Below, one piece after another: positions 1 to 9,170 of a stretch of DNA of 13,451 bases (position 1 is the first letter of the stretch; every line of letters starts with the position of its first letter). The DNA is from UBA6918 sp040754425 (GTDB lineage: Bacteria > Pseudomonadota > Gammaproteobacteria > Burkholderiales > Thiobacillaceae), in NCBI GenBank assembly GCA_040754425.1, contig JBFMCR010000027.1, forward strand, positions 1 through 13,451. Reading direction: 5' to 3'. Below the pieces are notes generated by a model. The model was not told where the DNA came from. It ran no database searches and worked only from the letters and a program-made list of their open reading frames with translations. The position numbers and the translations under genes were made by a program.

Positions 1-126
1 AGCCCTTGAGCGTGGTGGTGCGTCTGTCCGCGTCAAGGGTTCCCTTCGCCGGGCTCCGCCCGCCCTTGACCCGGCCAGACCCACCCTGCCCGGAGCCCAG
101 TTCACCCACTCGAAATTCAAAAGAGG
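1..126. mobile_element. Probable end of an ISL3-like insertion sequence (body lies left of the window)
   Basis: No coding function is visible here. Read on the minus strand, the block ending near 126 starts GCCTCTTTTGAATTTCGAG and continues GTGGGTGAA, which resembles ISL3-family terminal inverted repeats as I remember them (G-rich start, then TCTTTTGAATTT). The core TTCACCCACTCGAA at 101-114 recurs almost unchanged at the right edge of the window on the minus strand (13338-13352), directly after a transposase stop codon. That makes a shared IS end the simplest reading. No transposase C-terminus is seen here, so this would be the end upstream of the transposase gene. An AT-rich stretch (about 124-141) follows. 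The family assignment is inference. Confidence 0.35.
32..70. repeat. Long stem-loop inside the putative IS end
   Basis: GTCAAGGG (32-39) pairs with CCCTTGAC (63-70). Nested inside, CGGGC (50-54) pairs with GCCCG (58-62) around a 3-nt loop. CCCTTGA at 3-9 could pair with 33-39 instead. No T tract follows, so a simple intrinsic terminator is unlikely. It may be a structural part of the IS end. Confidence 0.5.
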
Positions 127-169
127 CTAAATTATTATTTCCCGAACTTCCGCTTCGGCCGAATAGCAA

Positions 170-427
170 ACATCGGGGTCCAAACATCGGGGTCAGGTCT
201 TGCACTAACGTATCATCCTGCGGGACATCGGGGTCAGGTCTTGCAACGGGACACAACGGGACATCGGGGTCACAACGGACATCGGGGTCAAACGGACATC
301 GGGGTCAGGTCTTGCACTAACGTATCATCCGGCCGCTCAGGAGCCGCGGACATCGGGGTCACACCGGGACACCGGGACACCGGGGTCAGGTCTTGCACTA
401 ACGTATCATCCGGCCGCTCAGGAGCCG
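170..427. repeat. Tandem/interspersed repeat array built on an 11-bp ACATCGGGGTC unit
   Basis: ACATCGGGGTC occurs at 170-180, 184-194, 225-235, 261-271, 279-289, 296-306 and 350-360, with a one-base variant (ACACCGGGGTC) at 377-387. A second unit starting AGGTCTTGCACTAACG follows the 11-mer as an identical 24-mer at 195-218, 307-330 and 388-411, and as a 10-base stub at 236-245. The last two copies extend identically to 40 bp (307-346, 388-427). Between units are short degenerate (ACA)ACGGG or ACACCGGG repeats, including ACACCGGG in tandem at 361-385. Spacers are irregular (3 to about 45 bp), unlike a CRISPR. GGGGTCAGGTCTTGCA-like strings recall sequence around IS200/RAYT-type transposases in proteobacteria, but that link is from memory only. 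The reading frames across it are repeat translations, not genes. Confidence 0.85.
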
Positions 428-437
428 TGAGCGGCCG
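411..437. repeat. 10-bp perfect palindrome with 7-nt loop
   Basis: CGGCCGCTCA (411-420) is the exact reverse complement of TGAGCGGCCG (428-437), with loop GGAGCCG between. The left arm and loop are the tail of the last repeat unit. An identical left arm and loop occur at 330-346 but without the pairing right arm, so only the final copy forms the hairpin. No T tract follows on either strand. Confidence 0.7.
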
Positions 438-531
438 CACTTGCCTGCTGGTCAGCAGTCGGCAATGGCCGAATAGCGGTCGGAAAGTTGTGCTGTCATG
501 AACTTCCGCTTTTGACCGTTAGCTGACTATC

Positions 532-1465
532 TCAGCCTTCAGCAGGTTTCACGCTAGCCACCTTGCTCATCGCCAGATTCGCCGCCGCCGTCCTCGTCTC
601 CACCCCCAGTTTCTCGAACACGTGTTCCAGGTGCTTGTTGACCGTGCGCGGGCTGGTGCCGAGGATTTCGCCGATGTCCTTGTTGGTCTTGCCTTTGCTC
701 ACCCAGTAGAGCACTTCGGCTTCGCGCAGGGTGAGGCGGAAGGCATTCATCAAGGCCCCGATAGAGGAGGCGTGGTTATCTTCGCGCAGCACCAGCAGCC
801 ATTCGCCTTCGTGGCCGAGGTGGCTGGGGTCGTGCAGGGTGGCGAGCAGGCGGCGCGATGGGTCGGCGACGAGCACGGGCGGTTCGCGGTTTTCCAGTTT
901 TGCCTGCTGCGCTTCCTTGATCCAGGCCGAGAGGCGCGGCGGGGTTTGTTCATGTTCGACGCCGAAGTAGTCGCGCAGCAGTTTGCGCGCGAGCGGGGTC
1001 TGCCACAGCAGGCGGCCGTCGGCGGCGCGCACGGCGACGGTGGCCTGGCCGAAGGCGTCGAGCGCGGTGCGGGCCTGCTTCATCTGGCGCGCGTTCTGCA
1101 TGTGGGCGGCGATGCGGGCCAGCACTTCCTGCGGCTTGATGGGCTTGGTGACGTAGTCGGCGCCGCCGGCGGCGAAGGCGGCCACCACGTGCTCGGTCTC
1201 GGTGAGGCCGGTCATGAAGATGATGGGGATGTGCTGGGTGGCGAAGTCGGCCTTGAACCGCCGCGCCACTTCGAAGCCATCCATGCCGGGCATGACGGCG
1301 TCGAGCAGGATGACGTCGGGGCGGCTGTGGCCGGCGCGCTGCAGGGCGCTTTCGCCGTTGGTGGCGACAAGAACCGCGTAGCCGGCTTCGTCGAGGGCAT
1401 CGTGCAGCAGGGAAAGGTTTTCCGGGACGTCGTCGACGATGAGGACGATGTCCGCGCTGGCGCGG

Positions 1466-1476
<11 letters not shown>
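532..1476 (-). CDS. Response regulator: receiver, PAS-like linker, LuxR-type DNA-binding domain
   Basis: This is a 314-residue transcription factor, probably the phosphorylation-controlled output of the adjacent kinase. The receiver spans residues about 9-125, with the acidic pair D15/D16, phosphoacceptor D59 (in LLDAVMPGMDG), switch T89 and K111 of the TKP motif all present. Residues about 135-240 form a linker that reads like a degenerate PAS fold (DGRLLWQT region). Residues about 248-305 are a LuxR/FixJ helix-turn-helix (LTLREAEVL, then SPRTVNKHLEHVFEKLGV). The ATG at 1476 is chosen over upstream in-frame starts because the receiver begins directly after it and GAGGT lies 5 nt upstream (1482-1486). 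The start overlaps the kinase stop by 11 bp, which implies translational coupling. Target genes are not evident. Confidence 0.93.
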
Positions 1477-4894
<3,418 letters not shown>

Positions 4895-5022
4895 GGTCGG
4901 TCGGGCAAGGTGGAGTCAAGTCCGATGGTAAGGCACGCGAGCGGATGCGTCCAAGGCCATGTGCCCGTCAAGTCTTGCCCGTGAGTCCCTTGCCGGCAGG
5001 GCCGGGGGATTTCTCCGGACGA

Positions 5023-5829
5023 TTATCGTTTGGTCTTGTCGCGCTCGATGAGCGCGTAGGCGCTGTGGTTGTGGATGCTTTCGAAATTCTCGGCTTCCAC
5101 GATGTACGCATCGATCAGCGGTTCGGCATTCATGGCGGCGGCGACGTCGCGCACGATGTCTTCCACGAACTTGGGATTGTCGTAGGCGCGCTCGGTGATG
5201 TACTTCTCGTCGGGGCGCTTCAACAGGCTGTACAGTTCGCACGAGGCCTGTTCCTCGATCTTCTTCACCAGGTCCTCGATCCACAGGAAGCCGTTGGTGC
5301 GCGCGGTGACGGTGACGTGCGAGCGCTGGTTGTGCGCGCCGTAGTCGGAAATCTTCTTCGAGCAGGGGCACAGCGAAGTCACCGGCACCACCACGCGGGT
5401 GGTGTGCTTGTATGCGCCCTTGTCGATCTCGCCGATGAGGGTGACTTCGTAGTCCATCATGCTCTTCACCCCGGAAACCGGGGCGGACTTGTTGATGAAA
5501 TAGGGGAAGGTCATCTCGATGTGGCCGGACTCGGCTTCCAGGCGCTCGACCATGTGGCGCAGCATGGCCTCGAAGTTTTCCACCGAAATCTCGCGCTCGC
5601 GGGTGTTGAGGATCTCGACGAAGCGCGACATGTGCGTGCCCTTGAAGTGCTGGGGCAGGTAGACGTACATGTTGAAGCTGGCGACGGTGTGCTGCACGCC
5701 GCCTTCCTTGTCCGCGACCTTGACGGGATGGCGGATGGACTTGATGCCCACCTTGTCGATGGCGAGCTGGCGGGTGTCTTTTGAGCTTTGCACGTCCGGC
5801 ATGCAGACGGCGTCGATGCATTCATTCAT
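5023..5829 (-). CDS. folE2: GTP cyclohydrolase FolE2 (type IB)
   Basis: FolE2 converts GTP to 7,8-dihydroneopterin triphosphate, the entry step to tetrahydrofolate and, in many bacteria, queuosine. The protein is 268 residues, normal for the family, and shows its hallmarks: PDVQ near residue 11, the GTHMSRF block at 64-70, and VTSLCPCSKKISDYGAHNQR at 150-169 with the conserved cysteines C154 and C156. IHNHSAYA lies near the C-terminus. The ATG at 5829 is supported by GAGGAA 5 nt upstream. It follows dxs by 84 bp on the same strand and has its own promoter there. FolE2 is the cyclohydrolase that does not depend strictly on zinc and is often zinc (Zur)-regulated elsewhere. Here the visible operator is IscR-like instead. 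The gene looks intact. Confidence 0.97.
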   Translation of the reverse strand: MNECIDAVCMPDVQSSKDTRQLAIDKVGIKSIRHPVKVADKEGGVQHTVASFNMYVYLPQHFKGTHMSRFVEILNTREREISVENFEAMLRHMVERLEAESGHIEMTFPYFINKSAPVSGVKSMMDYEVTLIGEIDKGAYKHTTRVVVPVTSLCPCSKKISDYGAHNQRSHVTVTARTNGFLWIEDLVKKIEEQASCELYSLLKRPDEKYITERAYDNPKFVEDIVRDVAAAMNAEPLIDAYIVEAENFESIHNHSAYALIERDKTKR

Positions 5830-5856
5830 GGCAATTCCTCGGGGCGGTCGGAACGG

Positions 5857-5873
5857 GCCTGTCCGTGACAGGC
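5857..5873 (-). other. Stem-loop at the predicted 5' end of the folE2 mRNA
   Basis: GCCTGTC (5857-5863) is the exact reverse complement of GACAGGC (5867-5873), separated by 3 nt. With the promoter at 5885-5913, transcription should begin near 5878, so this hairpin would sit within the first 25 nt of the message. It may protect the 5' end or affect expression. No alternative partner or sequestered ribosome-binding site is obvious. Confidence 0.5.
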
Positions 5874-5884
5874 GATTTAGACTG

Positions 5885-5913
5885 AGTATAAACCGTCCGA
5901 ATACTTGAGTAAA
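5885..5913 (-). promoter_or_regulatory. Sigma-70-type promoter of folE2
   Basis: Read on the minus strand, TTTACT (5908-5913) and TATACT (5885-5890) are separated by exactly 17 bp. They match the -35 and -10 consensus at 4/6 and 5/6. The start point would be near 5878, about 50 nt upstream of the folE2 ATG. The -35 box overlaps the last bases after the dxs stop codon and the palindrome at 5901-5926. Confidence 0.6.
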
Positions 5914-5926
5914 CTACTCGGATAAT
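5901..5926. promoter_or_regulatory. IscR/Rrf2-like operator overlapping the folE2 -35 box
   Basis: A near-perfect palindrome: ATACTTGAGTA (5901-5911), a short centre, then TACTCGGATAAT (5915-5926). Layout and flanks follow the type 1 IscR site as I remember it (ATA.YYGACTR...YAGTCRR.TAT). The difference is that GACT/AGTC is replaced symmetrically by GAGT/ACTC, so dyad symmetry is kept. It covers the -35 of the folE2 promoter, a position suited to repression. It also overlaps the dxs stop codon (5914-5916). The exact regulator (IscR or another Rrf2 protein) is inference. Confidence 0.5.
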
Positions 5927-7767
5927 AGTTCCCGCACTTTCCTGCTCAGGCTTGCGGCATCCAGTTCGCTCGCAAGCCTTTGATTTTCCTGGGTGTCCTG
6001 TTCGAGGAAGCGGTCGGGCAGGCCGCAATGCAGCACGCGCACCAGCGTGTCGTGCGCGGCCAGGCATTCGGAAACCGCCGCGCCGGCACCGCCCATGACG
6101 GCATTTTCCTCCACCGTCACCAGCAGCTCGTGGCTGCGCGCCAGTTCCAGCACGCGGGCCTCGTCCAGCGGCTTCACGAAGCGCATGTCGACGACTGTCG
6201 CATCCAGTTCCTCGGCGGCTTTCAGGCACTCGGCCAAGACCGGACCGAAAGCCAGGAAAGCGGCCTTTTTGCCTTCGCGCAGGGTCTTGCTCCGGCCGAC
6301 GGGCAAAGGATCGAGTCCGGCTTCCAGTACCGCGCCCGGCCCGCAGCCGCGCGGATAGCGCACGGCCGCAGGGCCGGGATATTGGTACGCGGTGGTGAGC
6401 AGCCTGCGGCACTCGTTCTCGTCCGACGGCGCGGCGATGAGCAGGTTGGGCACGCAGCGCAGGAAGGTAAGGTCGAAGCTGCCGGCGTGCGTCGCCCCGT
6501 CGGCGCCCACCGGGCCGGCGCGGTCGATCGCCAGGGTGACGTCGAGGTTCTGCAGGGCAATGTCGTGGATCAGTTGGTCGTAGGCGCGCTGCAGGAAGGT
6601 GGAATAAATCGCCACCACCGGCTTTTCGCCTTCGCAGGCAAGACCCGCGGCGAAGGTGAGCGCGTGCTGCTCGGCGATGCCGACGTCGAAATAGCGCTCG
6701 GGATATAGTTCGGAAAACTTCACCAGCCCGGAGCCTTCGCGCATGGCCGGGGTGATGGCGACAAGACGCGCATCGGCAGCCGCCATGTCGCACAGCCAGT
6801 CGCCGAAGACCTGCGTGTAAGTGAGTCCGGGTGGCGTACTGCCGGCAGGTTTTTCGACGATGCCGACGGCGGGGTCGAAACTGGTCACGCCGTGGTACAG
6901 ACAGGGGTTGGCTTCGGCCGGCTCGAAGCCCTTGCCCTTTTTGGTGACCACGTGCAGGAATTGCGGGCCTTCCAGCCTGCGGATGTTTTTCAGGGTTTCC
7001 ACCAGCACGTCGAGGTCGTGGCCGTCGATGGGGCCGATGTAGTTGAAGCCCATTTCCTCGAACAGGGTGCCGGGCGTGATCATGCCCTTCATGTGTTCCT
7101 CGGCGCGCTTGGCCAGCTCCTTGATGGGCGGCATTTTCGACAGCACGATGTCGGAGGCTTTCTTCGCCTTGGCGTAGAACTGGCCGGACATGAGCCTGGC
7201 GAGATAGTTGTTGAGCGCGCCCACCGGCGGCGAGATCGACATGTCGTTGTCGTTTAGCACCACCAGCAGCGGCAGGTCGGTGGCGCCGGCATTGTTGAGC
7301 GCCTCGAAGGCCATGCCCGCGGTCATGGCGCCGTCGCCGATGACGGCGATGGCGCGGTGTTCGGCGCCGCCCTGGCGGAAGGCCTCGGCCATGCCCAGCG
7401 CGGCCGAGATCGAGGTGCTGGAGTGGCCGGTGCCGAAGGCGTCATATTCGCTTTCCTCGCGGCGCGGAAAGCCGGCGATGCCGCCGCCGCGCCGGAGTCC
7501 CGCCATGGCCGCCTTGCGTCCGGTGAGGACTTTGTGCGCGTAGGTCTGGTGGCCCACGTCCCACACGATGCGGTCACGCGGGGTGTCATAGACGTAGTGC
7601 AGGGCGATGGTGAGCTCCACCGCGCCGAGATTGGAGGCGAGGTGACCGCCGGTGTGCGCGACGGAGTCGAGCAGGAAGGCGCGGACTTCGTCGGCCAGCT
7701 GTTTCAGCTGCTTGCCGTCAAGACCGCGCAGGTCGGCGGGAGAATGGATCGAGTCGAGCAGGGTCAA
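5914..7767 (-). CDS. dxs: 1-deoxy-D-xylulose-5-phosphate synthase
   Basis: Dxs joins pyruvate and glyceraldehyde 3-phosphate, using thiamine diphosphate, to give DXP. This is the first step of the MEP isoprenoid pathway and also feeds thiamine and pyridoxal synthesis. The protein is 617 residues, close to the usual 620. The ThDP/Mg motif GDGAMTAG is at 144-151 with NDND at 172-175. GHQTYAHK (72-79) and GTGHSSTSIS (112-121) are present, as is the catalytic glutamate E366 in GIAEQHALTFAAG. The C-terminal transketolase domains are complete. The only usable start is a TTG at 7767: the frame is closed five codons upstream by the ispA stop, and the first residues (LLDSIHSPADLRGL) match the family's N-terminus. 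A GGA lies 9 nt before it. The gap to ispA is 15 bp. Confidence 0.97.
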   Translation of the reverse strand: MTLLDSIHSPADLRGLDGKQLKQLADEVRAFLLDSVAHTGGHLASNLGAVELTIALHYVYDTPRDRIVWDVGHQTYAHKVLTGRKAAMAGLRRGGGIAGFPRREESEYDAFGTGHSSTSISAALGMAEAFRQGGAEHRAIAVIGDGAMTAGMAFEALNNAGATDLPLLVVLNDNDMSISPPVGALNNYLARLMSGQFYAKAKKASDIVLSKMPPIKELAKRAEEHMKGMITPGTLFEEMGFNYIGPIDGHDLDVLVETLKNIRRLEGPQFLHVVTKKGKGFEPAEANPCLYHGVTSFDPAVGIVEKPAGSTPPGLTYTQVFGDWLCDMAAADARLVAITPAMREGSGLVKFSELYPERYFDVGIAEQHALTFAAGLACEGEKPVVAIYSTFLQRAYDQLIHDIALQNLDVTLAIDRAGPVGADGATHAGSFDLTFLRCVPNLLIAAPSDENECRRLLTTAYQYPGPAAVRYPRGCGPGAVLEAGLDPLPVGRSKTLREGKKAAFLAFGPVLAECLKAAEELDATVVDMRFVKPLDEARVLELARSHELLVTVEENAVMGGAGAAVSECLAAHDTLVRVLHCGLPDRFLEQDTQENQRLASELDAASLSRKVRELLSE

Positions 7768-7782
7768 GTCAGAACATCCAGG

Positions 7783-8673
7783 TCAAAATTCGCGCAGCAC
7801 GATGTAATCGGCCAGCCGGCGCAGGCGGGAGGCTTCCTCGCCGAAACCGGAAAGTGCGGCATGGGCGTCGGCGCGCAGCTCATTGGCCAGTTCGCGCGCA
7901 CGGGCGAGGCCGAGCAGGCTGACATAGGTGGGCTTGTTGCCGGCGGCGTCCTTGCCGGCGGTCTTGCCCAGGGTGGCGGTCGAGGCGTCGGCATCGAGCA
8001 CGTCGTCGACTACCTGGAAGGCGAGGCCCACGCATTTGGCGTAGTGGTCGAGCCTGTTCATGGCCGCATCGTCCAGCGGCTTGCCGCACAGCGCGCCGAG
8101 GTTGACCGAAGCGCGGATCAGCGCCCCGGTCTTGAGGATGTGCATGAATTCCAGTTCCGGCAACTCCAGCGGCTTGCCCACACTGGCAAGATCGATGGCC
8201 TGGCCGCCGGCCATGCCGCGCGAACCGGAAGCCGATGCCAACAGGTGCAGCATGCGCACCTGGGTGGCGGCATCGTCGACGAGACCGGGTTGCGCCAGCA
8301 CTTCGAAGGCCAGGCTCTGCAGGGCATCGCCCGCCAAGAGCGCGGTGGCCTCGTCGAATTCCACGTGCACCGTGGGTTTGCCGCGCCTGAGCACGTCGTT
8401 GTCCATGACCGGCATGTCGTCGTGCACCAGCGAATAGGCGTGGATGAGTTCGAGCGCGACGGCCGCCTGTTCCACGCGCGCAGGATCGGCGCCGCTCAGT
8501 TCGCCGGCGGCGAGGGCCAGCAGCGGGCGCACGCGCTTGCCGCCGCCCAGCACGGCGTAGCGCATGGCGTCGTGCAGGCGCCGGGGTTCGGCGCTGGCAA
8601 CAGGCAGGGCGCGGGCAAGCGCGGATTCGACGCGCCCCTGACGGTCGGCCATCCAGGCCTGGAAATCACTCAT
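7783..8673 (-). CDS. ispA: Farnesyl diphosphate synthase (polyprenyl synthetase family)
   Basis: This prenyltransferase condenses dimethylallyl and isopentenyl diphosphates to geranyl and then farnesyl diphosphate, the precursor of undecaprenol, quinone side chains and hopanoids. It has 296 residues. The first aspartate-rich motif is DDMPVMD at 85-91 (D85, D86, D91), followed by RRGKPT. The second is DDVLD at 223-227. GGGKRVRP (43-50), GQAIDL (157-162) and GLAFQVVDD (216-224) are all typical. The ATG at 8673 lies within the 3' end of xseB (8-bp overlap, ATGAGTGA), so the two are translationally coupled. dxs follows 15 bp downstream, giving a classic xseB-ispA-dxs cluster. Confidence 0.96.
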   Translation of the reverse strand: MSDFQAWMADRQGRVESALARALPVASAEPRRLHDAMRYAVLGGGKRVRPLLALAAGELSGADPARVEQAAVALELIHAYSLVHDDMPVMDNDVLRRGKPTVHVEFDEATALLAGDALQSLAFEVLAQPGLVDDAATQVRMLHLLASASGSRGMAGGQAIDLASVGKPLELPELEFMHILKTGALIRASVNLGALCGKPLDDAAMNRLDHYAKCVGLAFQVVDDVLDADASTATLGKTAGKDAAGNKPTYVSLLGLARARELANELRADAHAALSGFGEEASRLRRLADYIVLREF

Positions 8674-8896
8674 CGTTGCCGGCCAGGAAAGGTTTCATCA
8701 CGCCGTTTTCCAGCATCTGAACCTGCTGCTCGGCTCGGCTGATGGCTTCGCGGCAGAAATTGAGCAGGGATGCGCCGCGCTCGTAGGCCGAGAGCGAATC
8801 TTCCAGGCTGAGCTTGCCGGACTCCATCTGGGCGACGATTTTTTCTAGTTCGGCAAGCGCGGATTCGAAATCCTTGGGTGCGGTGGCTTTGGCCAT
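8666..8896 (-). CDS. xseB: Exodeoxyribonuclease VII small subunit
   Basis: XseB binds XseA to form exonuclease VII, which degrades single-stranded DNA to oligonucleotides. The 76-residue product matches the family: FESALAELEKIVAQMESGKL near 10-29, SLEDSLSAYERG at 30-41, then a second helix (residues 45-65). The ATG at 8896 gives the expected N-terminus (MAKATAPKDF). An in-frame extension back to 8995 is AT-rich intergenic sequence without family resemblance. No good ribosome-binding site is visible before 8896. It is the first gene of the xseB-ispA-dxs operon; a promoter must lie in 8897-9000, but I see no convincing -35/-10 pair. Confidence 0.94.
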   Translation of the reverse strand: MAKATAPKDFESALAELEKIVAQMESGKLSLEDSLSAYERGASLLNFCREAISRAEQQVQMLENGVMKPFLAGNDE

Positions 8897-9028
8897 GGGC
8901 GTAAATACAAGCGGGTTTGCGTAAACGTATAACTTTAACAAAAGCGCGCATTCCAGTCTGCAAACCCTGGACCTGTTTGCGCAAAAAAACGGCAAAATGC
9001 TTTGCCTTCAATGGGCAGGCATGGTATC

Positions 9029-9073
9029 GTTCCCGTCCCTGATAGCGGTTTTCGCCGTCTTCGGGATGGGAAC
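9029..9073 (+). other. Large stem-loop in the upstream region of the Rieske gene
   Basis: GTTCCCGTCCC (9029-9039) pairs with GGGATGGGAAC (9063-9073), with 10 of 11 pairs canonical and the remaining one mismatched in DNA or wobble-type in RNA. Inside, GCG (9045-9047) can pair with CGC (9053-9055). A weak promoter candidate, TTGCCT (9002-9007), 17 bp, TATCGT (9025-9030), would start transcription inside the left arm. The element may therefore be a DNA operator rather than an RNA structure if that promoter is the real one. Confidence 0.5.
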
Positions 9074-9134
9074 CTCCGGTTCATTGGGCGGTCTGCATGC
9101 GGACTGCCGGGTGGCCGGGGTTTTTGTTTTCTTT
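9074..9134 (+). terminator. Terminator-like hairpin and T tract upstream of the Rieske gene (attenuator or sRNA end)
   Basis: CTCCGG (9074-9079) pairs with CCGGGG (9115-9120), and GGCGGTC (9087-9093) pairs with GACTGCC (9102-9108) around an 8-nt loop; each stem contains one G-U pair. The outer stem runs straight into TTTTTGTTTTCTTT (9121-9134). This is an intrinsic-terminator layout about 37 nt before the Rieske ATG and in the same direction. No other gene precedes it on this strand, so it either ends a small RNA or attenuates the Rieske transcript. I recognise no known riboswitch class. Confidence 0.5.
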
Positions 9135-9170
9135 GCCGTCAAAATCGGTACTGGAATAGGGTGGGTAGGG

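Larger units (their letters stand above)
144..518. repeat. Dispersed repeat, two copies bracketing the tandem array
   Basis: GAACTTCCGCTT occurs at 144-155 and 500-511, and GGCCGAATAGC at 157-167 and 467-477. In the left copy the two blocks are adjacent. In the right copy their order is swapped and they are separated. Around the right copy, CGGTC plus GGAAAGTT (477-489) can pair imperfectly with AACTTCC plus GACCG (501-518), giving a bulged hairpin just downstream of the response-regulator gene. This looks like an intergenic repeat family that was split or duplicated by the array between the copies. I cannot name the family. Confidence 0.5.

Noticed and set aside
170..427. CRISPR array
   Set aside because: Repeat units are short, not evenly spaced, and the spacers are themselves repeats; no cas genes in the window.
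6..501. Short plus-strand open frames across the repeat array
   Set aside because: Translations are simply the repeated DNA units (repeated TSG/GHRG-type peptides); no start signals.
4993..5005. CCGGC-AGG-GCCGG hairpin after folE2 as a terminator
   Set aside because: Only a 5-bp stem and no T tract on the relevant strand.
4895..5022. Promoter for the kinase operon
   Set aside because: Candidate boxes (such as TTGGAC with TACCAT 18 bp apart on the minus strand) match the consensus too poorly to call.
8991..9006. GGCAAA-ATGC-TTTGCC inverted repeat between xseB and the Rieske gene
   Set aside because: A clean but short dyad with no matching known operator; could be an operator, but nothing else supports it.
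8997..9170. N-terminal extension of the Rieske frame
   Set aside because: Contains the two hairpins and T tract and lacks Rieske-family resemblance; the ATG at 9171 fits the family start.
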